The notes: a model not told the origin generated them from the sequence alone. Numbered from the stretch's first letter, positions 1 through 6,350 are shown. The stretch is 7,338 bases of DNA from Thermoplasmata archaeon (GCA_021833045.1 JAKBGP010000099.1:1-7338), one strand, 5' to 3'. Translations and numbers: made by a program.

Positions 1-2
1 TC

Positions 3-41
3 ACCATGATCACACTGAAGAAGCAGGGTAAGATAGCGTAA
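3..41 (+). CDS. possible 3' tail of an upstream gene, truncated by the window edge
   Basis: One forward frame is open from the window edge and ends TMITLKKQGKIA before a TAA at 39-41. Another forward frame is also open for nine codons to a TAA at 29-31, so the choice of frame is weak. Nothing here identifies a family. The stop lies inside a small perfect hairpin (33-46), which could mark the end of a transcript. This is listed only because the window starts abruptly; it may be non-coding. Confidence 0.15.
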   Translation, partial: TMITLKKQGKIA

Positions 42-46
42 GCTAT
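33..46 (+). other. small hairpin with GNRA-type loop
   Basis: ATAGC (33-37) and GCTAT (42-46) are perfect inverted repeats around a GTAA loop, which as RNA would be a GNRA tetraloop. An A-rich stretch follows instead of the T-run expected of an archaeal terminator, so I do not call it a terminator. Confidence 0.3.
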
Positions 47-47
47 G

Positions 48-81
48 GAAAAATAATAAAAAACAGGGAGAAAAATAATAA
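48..81. repeat. 12-bp direct repeat in an A-rich stretch
   Basis: GAAAAATAATAA occurs at 48-59 and again at 70-81, a 22-bp period. The sequence is of low complexity, so the repeat may be incidental. The rest of 82-205 shows no gene or RNA that I can support, only a short dyad (ACAGA-TT-TCTGT, 119-130). Confidence 0.5.
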
Positions 82-210
82 GAAAGGGATAAATCAAGGA
101 TCAACCACCCCTATTCTGACAGATTTCTGTAAAAAAGAGACGAATTCGGCTTTTTGATCTACCAGTTGCGAATAATTACCGGGATATTAGAAAACGTCTT
201 AAATCGGATC

Positions 211-222
211 CTTTAAATATTT
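211..222 (+). promoter_or_regulatory. TATA box for the radical SAM gene, leaderless start
   Basis: The stretch TTTAAATAT (212-220) matches the archaeal TATA-box consensus and is centred about 24 bp before the ATG at 240. That spacing puts the transcription start at or within a few bases of the start codon, so the mRNA is probably leaderless. No Shine-Dalgarno sequence is seen. GGATCC palindromes lie at 206-211, 234-239 and 244-249. Confidence 0.7.
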
Positions 223-239
223 TGTAAGGTTTTGGATCC

Positions 240-1382
240 ATGGGGATCCCAAGCAAAAATAGGGTGCTTTTAGTTGAGCCCGATTACTATTCTAAATACC
301 CACCTCTAGGGTTGTTAAAGCTTGGAAGGTTTGAAGAGAGAAACTGGAGTGATGTAAGGCTTGTGAGAGGTTTAACGGACTCTATTGATTTTAATCCTAC
401 AAAAATTTATATCACCTCACTTTTTACATACTCCTGGAAACCAGTTCATGAATCTATTCAGTTTTATCATCAACAATTCCCAAATGTTTCAATTTATGTT
501 GGAGGAATATATGCAACTTTGATGCCGCAAAATATAAAGAATGCCTATCCCTTTGTTAATATACACATAGGTCTTCATAAGGAAGCTGAAAATATGCTTC
601 CAGCTTACCACCTACTAAGACAGGTTGATAAATGGAGGGATTGGGACAAATCCATCGTATTTACATCTAGAGGGTGCATAAGAAAATGCCAGTTCTGTGT
701 CGTACCAAGAGTCGAAGGAGGGATGAGGGATGAAAAACCTTCCATTCTAAGTTTGATGAGTTCTTCCCACAAAAAGGTAACAATATGGGACAACAACTTC
801 CTTGCATCTCCCTATGCAAAGTCAATGCTTAAGGAACTTATTGACCACGGGATTGAGGCTGATTTCAACCAAGGCCTCGATGCTAGGTTAATGGATGAAG
901 AGACCGCAGGCCTCCTCGCGGATGTCAAGTCCAAAAGCATACATATGGCCTATGACTGGCCATGGGAAGGACCTTATATTAAGAAAGCTATCGATCTTCT
1001 TGGAAATGCAGGATACAAAAAGAAAAATCTAATTTTCTACATGCTTTACAACTTCTGGGATAAGCAACATAAAAAGGGAGATACACCAGAAGATTTTCTC
1101 TTGAGATTGAAGAATCTTATGACATGGGGGGCATCGGTATATCCAATGAGGTTCATTCCTCTTGATTCATTGACAAGAAGTGGATATGTATCACCACTCT
1201 GGACTCCAGAGAAGCTTGAGATGATCGCAGATGCTAGAAGAGTCTTGGGCTTTGCTGGGACCTGGGTACCTTACAAAGCTCTTGCAGACAAATTCCTCTA
1301 TTCCAATACTTTTGAACAGGCAATGGAACTCAGACCCAAGGAAACAGAAGCAGCTGTACATCCCTATCCATTACAAGGATAA
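240..1382 (+). CDS. radical SAM protein with B12-binding-like N-terminal domain, function unknown
   Basis: This 380-residue protein has the radical SAM iron-sulfur motif C146-xxx-C150-xx-C153 in the context RGCIRKCQFC, which binds a 4Fe-4S cluster and S-adenosylmethionine to make a 5'-deoxyadenosyl radical. Residues about 7-110 resemble the Rossmann-like domain of B12-binding radical SAM proteins (PPLGL at 21-25, YVGGIYATLMP at 86-96). The DxHxxG cobalamin-binding motif of true B12 proteins is absent, so cobalamin binding is doubtful. Later blocks DNN (184-186) and FNQGLDARL (209-217) fit the strands of the SAM barrel. It lacks the features of MiaB/Elp3 tRNA enzymes, and I cannot name a substrate. 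No signal peptide or membrane segment is seen, so it is likely cytosolic. The start at ATG 240 is supported by the TATA box 24 bp upstream. It stands alone: the next gene has its own promoter. Confidence 0.88.
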   Translation: MGIPSKNRVLLVEPDYYSKYPPLGLLKLGRFEERNWSDVRLVRGLTDSIDFNPTKIYITSLFTYSWKPVHESIQFYHQQFPNVSIYVGGIYATLMPQNIKNAYPFVNIHIGLHKEAENMLPAYHLLRQVDKWRDWDKSIVFTSRGCIRKCQFCVVPRVEGGMRDEKPSILSLMSSSHKKVTIWDNNFLASPYAKSMLKELIDHGIEADFNQGLDARLMDEETAGLLADVKSKSIHMAYDWPWEGPYIKKAIDLLGNAGYKKKNLIFYMLYNFWDKQHKKGDTPEDFLLRLKNLMTWGASVYPMRFIPLDSLTRSGYVSPLWTPEKLEMIADARRVLGFAGTWVPYKALADKFLYSNTFEQAMELRPKETEAAVHPYPLQG

Positions 1383-1462
1383 ATGAAGATTAAAGGATTC
1401 GTCAGTTTATAAAGTGTGATAGTAAGCTAAAAAACCTGAAAAGATGGAGTTAAGTGTTAAAT

Positions 1463-1481
1463 GTAAATATTTCCTATTTAC
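1463..1481. promoter_or_regulatory. 7-bp inverted repeat between two forward genes
   Basis: GTAAATA (1463-1469) and TATTTAC (1475-1481) are a perfect 7-bp inverted repeat with a 5-nt spacer. It lies 80 bp after the radical SAM stop and 76 bp before the next start codon. It could be an operator for the downstream gene or a weak RNA hairpin. No T-run follows, so an archaeal terminator is unlikely. Confidence 0.4.
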
Positions 1482-1527
1482 TCTGTCATGCGATGATAAG
1501 ATAACAGATATTCAATAAAAAGATAAT

Positions 1528-1537
1528 ATTAAATATT
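1528..1537 (+). promoter_or_regulatory. TATA box for the small nuclease-like gene, leaderless start
   Basis: ATTAAATATT is centred about 25 bp before the ATG at 1557, the spacing expected for a leaderless archaeal transcript. There is no ribosome-binding sequence in the gap. This supports the start chosen and shows that the gene is transcribed separately from the radical SAM gene. Confidence 0.65.
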
Positions 1538-1556
1538 CACAAGGCTTTAGACAAAC

Positions 1557-2042
1557 ATGAGTTTTAACGTACTTGAAGAGTTAGTTAGGGAATATTATGA
1601 GTATAAGGGTTACTTTATAAAATCGAATGTAAGATTCAATAAGCTTCAAACTGGAGGATATAAAGGAGAAATAGATATTTTAGCATATAATCCAGAAGTC
1701 GAGGAAATGCTTCACATAGAATGCTCAATGGATGCTAAAAGTAAAGAGGACGAATCAAAGATGGCGGAAAAGAAATTTCCTGTCGATCTTGATTATAAAA
1801 AATTATTTCCGTTTAAATTCAAAGAAGTTAGGAAAATATACATACTTGGGCAAAGCAAAGAACAAAGTGAAATCAAAATGCTGGAAGGAATTGAGGTCAA
1901 GAATCTTGGTCCATTTATTAGAGAAGTCTACGAAGAAATAGAAAAAGATATCTTTAAAAAAATTGTGCCTGAGGCTTATCCATTATTACGTACAATGCAA
2001 CTTACTAAATGGGCCAAGAGCAGAGCGATTGATAAAAAGTGA
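1557..2042 (+). CDS. small PD-(D/E)XK-like protein with altered active-site lysine
   Basis: The 161-residue product resembles restriction-endonuclease-like proteins. An N-terminal helix (LEELVREYYEYKGYF, 6-20) leads to a strand with GEID (37-40) and then LHIECSMDA (52-60). D40 and E55 sit where the metal-binding acidic pair of the PD-(D/E)XK fold belongs. The expected ExK is ExS here (E55-C56-S57), with a following D59-A60 and a basic EKKF at 71-74. I recall similar HIExSxDA proteins as a recurrent small family of unknown function, so the substitution may be a family trait and not decay. The C-terminal half is charged and helical. It could be a nuclease with a shifted lysine or a catalytically dead DNA-binding protein. 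It has its own promoter and converges on the restriction enzyme gene with 18 bp between the stops. It is not part of that operon. Confidence 0.72.
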   Translation: MSFNVLEELVREYYEYKGYFIKSNVRFNKLQTGGYKGEIDILAYNPEVEEMLHIECSMDAKSKEDESKMAEKKFPVDLDYKKLFPFKFKEVRKIYILGQSKEQSEIKMLEGIEVKNLGPFIREVYEEIEKDIFKKIVPEAYPLLRTMQLTKWAKSRAIDKK

Positions 2043-2046
2043 AAAA
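2034..2046 (-). terminator. candidate T-run terminator of the recombinase-restriction operon
   Basis: Read on the minus strand, two runs of five T (at 2046-2042 and 2038-2034) begin about 15 bases after the stop codon of the restriction enzyme gene. T-rich tracts without a strong hairpin are the usual archaeal termination signal. The tract overlaps the last codons of the convergent gene. Confidence 0.4.
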
Positions 2047-2060
2047 TTATGCTCCATACT

Positions 2061-5000
2061 TTATTCCGAAGCTCCCTCAAGCATCGAGTAATTCAATTTC
2101 TTTGCACAAAGGCTTAGCAATTTTTCTTTATATTTGTTATCATCTGTGATACAGTCAATTTCCTTCTCTATGAGTTTCTTCCATGCTTTTAGATCTTTCT
2201 CAAATTCTTTAAGCGTTGATTTTAGTTCTTCAGGGACTGGAACACTTTCTATGCCTCTTTTAGCACAATAAAATACATATCTCGCAATTTCTTTGCTATC
2301 ATAATATTCTTTAATTCCATCAATAGATACATACGGCCCAATTAGATCCATTCCGTGAGATATGTTCGCTCCTTTCACTATCGTAATGGTCGATATTGAT
2401 TTAGTCAAGTAGTTTTGAGGAAATTCTTTAACATTGAGTTTCTCGATTATTTCATCAGCTACTTTTGATAGTGATGCTTTATCCTTCTTATTGGTGGGTT
2501 TGATGCTTTTTGCTCTATCCAGTCTTTCTCTTACGAGTCTGACAACACTTGGATAATACAACATAAGGAATTTATCTGGATTTTTGAAACCGAGGGCTTT
2601 TAATATTGTTCTGTCAAGTTCCAAGCGATCCTCTTGAACAAAACGAAGGCTGAATTCGCCATTCATATTCCATATCTCTTCGAACACGGAACCTACCTTC
2701 CTATTTTCCATTCTATCCATTATAACTTTGAGCTCTTGATAATACTGCTTCATTGCTTCTGGCTTTGGTATAGGAAGTTGTTGAGTTTCATATACTTTGA
2801 AATCTGTGCTCCCGCCACCATAGTTTCTTCCAAGGAGATCTGGATACAAATAAGAAAGTGATGAATTCAGGAATGAGTATACAGATATCAAGTCAGATTT
2901 ATAATCTTCTCGCAGATTCATAAGATATAACTTTGCATCTAAATAATTACTAACTTTTGGAAAGATGAAGGTTTCTTCCAATTGGGCAGGAAACGCCATG
3001 TCTGGGATCACTACGGGAGAAAGTTTCCACCAGGGTTTGTGAGACCTACATGTTTTTCTCTCTGAATATGGTTCTCCATGAGGATTCTTTTCTCCATATT
3101 CGATATACTTTGAGGCGTACTTTTTTAAGTTGGCATTATCATTTTCAGTTACTAGAAACACTGACTTTTTAGTTTTGTAATTGAAAATCAGCTTCCCGGG
3201 TACGGTAAATTCTTTAGGACCTTTTATGATTGGAAATAAATATTCTCTCTCCATAAGGTGCTCTACTTTTTCTCCGTCCCTGATTACTCTTGTTTTGTTT
3301 TTCCCTCCTTTAAGGATACCAAAGAGATTTTTAAGTTGCTCGTCATTGTATTTGTCTGTAACATCAGTGACATAAAAAAATTTATTTGCCCCAGTTTTAA
3401 TGCCAAATTGAACATTCATTATTTTTTCTAAAGGCATCATGTTCTTGTTTTCGGTGATTTCAAAGAACTCATGTGGCCCTCTCAAATACGGAAATAACTT
3501 ACTCTTCATCACATCATCGAAGTCGAGAGATCCTTGTTCAATTTCCCTTACATTGATAATTCCTTCCATTTCCTTTCCTTTCTCTATGTTTTCAGCGATT
3601 CCTATTGCATCGTCGATGGTACTGACAATGTCTGATATCTTTTTAGTTATTCTCATGAACTTTATTTTATTATTTTGCCTGTCTTTTTCGCTATCCGTCC
3701 TTTCTAGAATCGTTATCGAAGTGTTCACCAATGCATCCTCAAACCATCTTTCCACTGATGAATCTATGATATATTTTATCTTAAAGTATCTGTTCAAAAA
3801 CTTCTTGAAGCCATGTCCATATTCTACATTCATCCATGTATCAGAGGTGAGGAAACCAACCCTAGAACCCTCTTTGAGGAATGGCATTAAGTAGTACCAA
3901 AAATATATATGAAAATCAGCACTATTATCAGGCATGAACAGGTATTCTTCATCGTCTTTGATTCTATTCGAAAATCCATTTTCCTTCAAAAATTTCTTTA
4001 CCCTTTCCCGTTCCTCCTCCTTGTTCTGGATTTCCTCTTGTCTGATGTATGGCAGGTTCCCTACAAATGCGTCTATCGGTTTAAATGTTACTTTTTTAGA
4101 TACGCCGCTCAGGGATTTAGTCTCGTTTTCGATTTCCTCCACAAGTTCAGTCCTCAGTGTCGGTATTACGTTGCTTATCTCCAGTTTAAGAAAGTCTTTC
4201 TTCAGTATGTTCGGATATGCATTAGGATTATACATTAGAAGCTTTGATGCAAGAGCAACAGTTGCGAGATGAGCAGGATACGGTGCTATATCGCAACCGA
4301 ATAAATCCACCGTCACAGCTTCCTTTGTTGCTTCATTATCATTCCCATAGAGCTTTAATTTCAAATCGAAGGCCCTTGCAAGGAATGTGCCGGAGCCACA
4401 AGCAGGATCCATGACCCTTGCATCTGCTTTCTTTATCGTTAAGGCGTTTATGAGATCGACAACTGAAATCGGTGTATAGTACTGACCATTCGCATGTCTT
4501 TCCTCTGGGCTAATGAGCTTATCATATATATTCCCGAGAATGTCCTGAGACAGTTTCGTAAAATCGTATTCTTCTAGGAATCTGACAAGAGCTCTTACCG
4601 AATCTATATTTTCATCATTTCCAAAGGGGATAAGGTCTGCTTCACTCTCCTCGAAAACTGTTTTGTAGTCTCCAGAAACATTTCTGGCCATATCAAAGCA
4701 GAAATCTAACTCTTCTTTAAGGGTTGCAATGGTTTCTTTCTTACCACTTATTTCTATTATTGTAGGGAACATTCTCCTGAGAACATAATAGAAGACAATT
4801 TTGTTTGCAAGGACATACAGGCTATACTTTGCTATCTTCTCTCTATCATATTCATCAAAACTGATTTTCGGCATATAGCTTTGATCTCTCCACCATTTTT
4901 GAAGAATATTATTTGGTACATGTTTCTTTACAACAGCTGCAGCGCTACCCAAATGTGCATTCAATCCTAATATGAAACTCTCTCCTAGCGGCTTATAATA

Positions 5001-5474
5001 AGCCTTCTTCACACCCTCCGCGAGATCATTTATATATATAGTAAGTTCTTGCATCTTCTCCTGTATGTCTTCCTTGACCTCGTCTACATTGAAATCCTCA
5101 TCTTTCTTGATCTTTTTTTCAAGATATACTGTGTATATATCCCTAGCCATTACAGGTTTGCTAGTATCGTAGTTATCCCATACTATGGTCTCATTAAAAT
5201 TTGATGTTACGAAAAACCTTGGTGGAGGACTCTTACTGCTGGACTTAAAATAAGCATCCTTGACAACATCAACATTCCTTGGCGTTGCACCTTCTATGGT
5301 TGTCGGTCTTTTAAACTCTGCAATGCATATTAGCTTTTTTCCATGATATATGGTAAGATCCATTCTCTTTACTTTCTCGGCATGCTCCTCCACCTCAGCC
5401 CTGAAACCATCAAGAGTATCAATATAACTCTTTACGTCTGCTACTAGAGTGCGTTCATCAACATTCAACGTCAC
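2061..5474 (-). CDS. type IIG-like restriction-modification enzyme (nuclease, adenine methyltransferase and specificity domains in one chain)
   Basis: This is an 1137-residue protein. Residues about 1-120 form a PD-(D/E)XK nuclease of the HsdR-N type: D39 and E53-x-K55 (AEFKRP). Residues about 310-600 are an N6-adenine methyltransferase of the gamma type: QYYTP (331-335), SAM-binding motif DPACGSGTF (356-364), FGCDI (392-396) and catalytic motif GNLPYIRQE (472-480), where NLPY replaces the more common NPPY. Residues about 640-920 look like a target-recognition domain (FGIKTGANKFF 690-700, HKPWWKL 812-818, GRNYGGGSTDF 882-892, QQLPIPKP 898-905). A mostly helical tail of about 210 residues follows. 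Such enzymes methylate adenine at their own site and cut unmodified DNA, so no partner subunit is needed; the target is not readable. The start is GTG at 5474, inside the recombinase stop, with GGTGA just upstream; the next Met is residue 38, inside the nuclease domain. It is the distal gene of a two-gene operon. It is full length, with no frameshift. Confidence 0.9.
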   Translation of the reverse strand: MTLNVDERTLVADVKSYIDTLDGFRAEVEEHAEKVKRMDLTIYHGKKLICIAEFKRPTTIEGATPRNVDVVKDAYFKSSSKSPPPRFFVTSNFNETIVWDNYDTSKPVMARDIYTVYLEKKIKKDEDFNVDEVKEDIQEKMQELTIYINDLAEGVKKAYYKPLGESFILGLNAHLGSAAAVVKKHVPNNILQKWWRDQSYMPKISFDEYDREKIAKYSLYVLANKIVFYYVLRRMFPTIIEISGKKETIATLKEELDFCFDMARNVSGDYKTVFEESEADLIPFGNDENIDSVRALVRFLEEYDFTKLSQDILGNIYDKLISPEERHANGQYYTPISVVDLINALTIKKADARVMDPACGSGTFLARAFDLKLKLYGNDNEATKEAVTVDLFGCDIAPYPAHLATVALASKLLMYNPNAYPNILKKDFLKLEISNVIPTLRTELVEEIENETKSLSGVSKKVTFKPIDAFVGNLPYIRQEEIQNKEEERERVKKFLKENGFSNRIKDDEEYLFMPDNSADFHIYFWYYLMPFLKEGSRVGFLTSDTWMNVEYGHGFKKFLNRYFKIKYIIDSSVERWFEDALVNTSITILERTDSEKDRQNNKIKFMRITKKISDIVSTIDDAIGIAENIEKGKEMEGIINVREIEQGSLDFDDVMKSKLFPYLRGPHEFFEITENKNMMPLEKIMNVQFGIKTGANKFFYVTDVTDKYNDEQLKNLFGILKGGKNKTRVIRDGEKVEHLMEREYLFPIIKGPKEFTVPGKLIFNYKTKKSVFLVTENDNANLKKYASKYIEYGEKNPHGEPYSERKTCRSHKPWWKLSPVVIPDMAFPAQLEETFIFPKVSNYLDAKLYLMNLREDYKSDLISVYSFLNSSLSYLYPDLLGRNYGGGSTDFKVYETQQLPIPKPEAMKQYYQELKVIMDRMENRKVGSVFEEIWNMNGEFSLRFVQEDRLELDRTILKALGFKNPDKFLMLYYPSVVRLVRERLDRAKSIKPTNKKDKASLSKVADEIIEKLNVKEFPQNYLTKSISTITIVKGANISHGMDLIGPYVSIDGIKEYYDSKEIARYVFYCAKRGIESVPVPEELKSTLKEFEKDLKAWKKLIEKEIDCITDDNKYKEKLLSLCAKKLNYSMLEGASE

Positions 5475-6106
5475 CTCACCCTTCCCATAAACTCAGAGGT
5501 ATCCATGCCTGTTATCTGCGTATATATTGAGGTAGTAAAGACAGAAGAGTGTCCCAGCCACTGCTGCAAGACATTCAGGGGAACATTATCCATTATGGCC
5601 TTAACAGCAAAAGTATGCCTGAACTTGTGTGCATGGACCTTAAACCCCAGTTTATCCTGCATCTTCTTCAGATACAGATCTATCACCTGTCTTGATAGTG
5701 GAAACAGAAGATCTTCAGATCTGGTTGAAATGTTCATGTCCAGGAGATATTGCATATAAGCATCCCTTAGATCTGCATGCAACGGGATTATCCTGTATTT
5801 CTCTCTCTGTATGCCTGTTTTCTTATCCTTCCCCTGCTTCAGCGTTTTCAATCTGATCGAATTTGTGGCCAGATTTACATCTGATGGCTTAACCGTGAGA
5901 ACTTCATCTATTCTTCCACCAGTCCTGTAAAGGAATTCAACCAGGAGAAAATATCTCTTATGTTTTTCAGATCTCCTTGTATCGATATGAATCTTTTCAG
6001 AGATCTCATGAAAGATCTTCTCAACTTCTTCATCTGAGAAAAAATCCAGGGAAAGAGATCTCCCACCAGATTGGATCATCATGTTCCTTGGAACCAAAGA
6101 ACTCAT
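5471..6106 (-). CDS. compact tyrosine recombinase (integrase / Xer-like)
   Basis: The 211-residue protein is essentially a tyrosine recombinase catalytic domain. It carries R65 (YRTGGRIDEV), a beta-hairpin lysine (K88 or K90), H160-x-x-R163 (HKFRHTFAV), H186 (WLGHSS) and the nucleophile Y195 (SIYTQ). Typical Xer or phage integrases are near 300 residues with an N-terminal core-binding domain; here only about 50 residues precede the catalytic fold, so that domain is missing or supplied elsewhere. The ATG at 6106 is supported by a TATA box centred 24 bp upstream, so it is not obviously truncated. Its TGA overlaps the GTG of the restriction enzyme as GTGA, predicting translational coupling. A 13-bp element shared with the nearby 34-bp inverted repeat covers its start codon, suggesting autorepression. 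Eight AGATCT hexamers lie within the gene. It could serve integration of a mobile element, or site-specific inversion or resolution. Confidence 0.9.
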   Translation of the reverse strand: MSSLVPRNMMIQSGGRSLSLDFFSDEEVEKIFHEISEKIHIDTRRSEKHKRYFLLVEFLYRTGGRIDEVLTVKPSDVNLATNSIRLKTLKQGKDKKTGIQREKYRIIPLHADLRDAYMQYLLDMNISTRSEDLLFPLSRQVIDLYLKKMQDKLGFKVHAHKFRHTFAVKAIMDNVPLNVLQQWLGHSSVFTTSIYTQITGMDTSEFMGRVR

Positions 6107-6115
6107 AACATGACA
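6103..6115 (-). promoter_or_regulatory. 13-bp operator-like copy of the recombinase-site arm over the recombinase start
   Basis: TCATAACATGACA here is identical to the left arm of the inverted repeat at 6211-6223, exactly 108 bp away. It covers the ATG (6104-6106) and the predicted transcription start. A protein bound here would block transcription of the recombinase-restriction operon. Confidence 0.45.
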
Positions 6116-6125
6116 TTATTCTACT

Positions 6126-6134
6126 CTTTAAATA
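6126..6134 (-). promoter_or_regulatory. TATA box of the recombinase-restriction operon
   Basis: On the minus strand TATTTAAAG is centred about 24 bp before the ATG at 6106, giving a leaderless transcript. No other good promoter is seen before the restriction enzyme gene, so this one probably drives both. Confidence 0.65.
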
Positions 6135-6151
6135 GGTTTATGTTTAGTGTC

Positions 6152-6167
6152 ATGAGAGTTCTCTTAT
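6152..6167. promoter_or_regulatory. imperfect inverted repeat upstream of the recombinase TATA box
   Basis: ATGAGAG and CTCTTAT pair with one mismatch in seven around TT. The repeat lies about 20 bp upstream of the recombinase TATA box, a position suited to a regulator. A TATA-like stretch (TATATAAAC, 6184-6192) follows; on the plus strand it would start transcripts near 6211, but no gene begins there. Confidence 0.3.
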
Positions 6168-6212
6168 AGTTTGATGGTAAGAGTATATAAACAAACAGCT
6201 CGAGCAGGATTC

Positions 6213-6246
6213 ATAACATGACAAAATGTCTATTTTGACATGTTAT
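6213..6246. repeat. 34-bp inverted repeat, candidate tyrosine-recombinase site
   Basis: The left arm ATAACATGACAAAAT (6213-6227) and right arm ATTTTGACATGTTAT (6232-6246) are inverted copies with one mismatch in 15 and only GTCT between. Read as 13-bp arms with an asymmetric 8-bp centre, it has the size and geometry of well-known tyrosine-recombinase core sites. It lies 107 bp upstream of the recombinase gene, in the divergent region. It could instead be, or also be, an operator for the flanking genes. Confidence 0.55.
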
Positions 6247-6295
6247 CATTTTAAGTTTTTCAATGAACATAATAAGTATACTTTTCCAAAAGTGA

Positions 6296-6340
6296 TTATT
6301 GTAAACACAGGTTTATTGTAAATTATAATTTATGACCTGT
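6296..6340. promoter_or_regulatory. repeat-rich control region upstream of the second nuclease gene
   Basis: Three elements overlap here: a direct repeat TTATTGTAAA (6296-6305 and 6313-6322), a perfect 14-bp palindrome TAAATTATAATTTA (6319-6332), and outer ACAGGT/ACCTGT inverted hexamers (6307-6312, 6335-6340). They end 11 bp before the TATA-like box, where an activator or repressor dimer could act. The AT-rich palindrome might be partly compositional. Confidence 0.45.
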
Positions 6341-6350
6341 ACTCTAAAAC

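Noticed and set aside
120..227. Open plus-strand frame ending RLKSDPLNIL before TAA at 225-227
   Set aside because: The translation looks somewhat protein-like, but it has no good start, and its end runs through the TATA box of the radical SAM gene. At 35 codons it is easily chance. It could be a relic of an older gene.
605..796. 63-codon minus-strand frame inside the radical SAM gene
   Set aside because: It lies fully inside the well-supported radical SAM frame, has no promoter of the kind seen here, and has no recognisable motif.
240..1382. Viperin-like antiviral radical SAM enzyme
   Set aside because: The CxxxCxxC motif is shared by most of the superfamily. The B12-binding-like N-terminal domain, the length and the later motifs do not fit viperins.
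3374..3380. Runs of seven identical bases in the restriction enzyme gene (3374-3380 and 5113-5119) as phase-variation tracts
   Set aside because: Seven-base A/T runs are ordinary in an AT-rich gene, and the reading frame is intact. Phase-variable tracts are usually longer.
2634..4272. Several plus-strand frames of 64-151 codons opposite the restriction enzyme gene
   Set aside because: They are antisense shadows of a long gene with clear nuclease and methyltransferase motifs. Their translations are rich in Ser, Phe and Leu, as expected from the complement of Lys/Glu-rich coding sequence.
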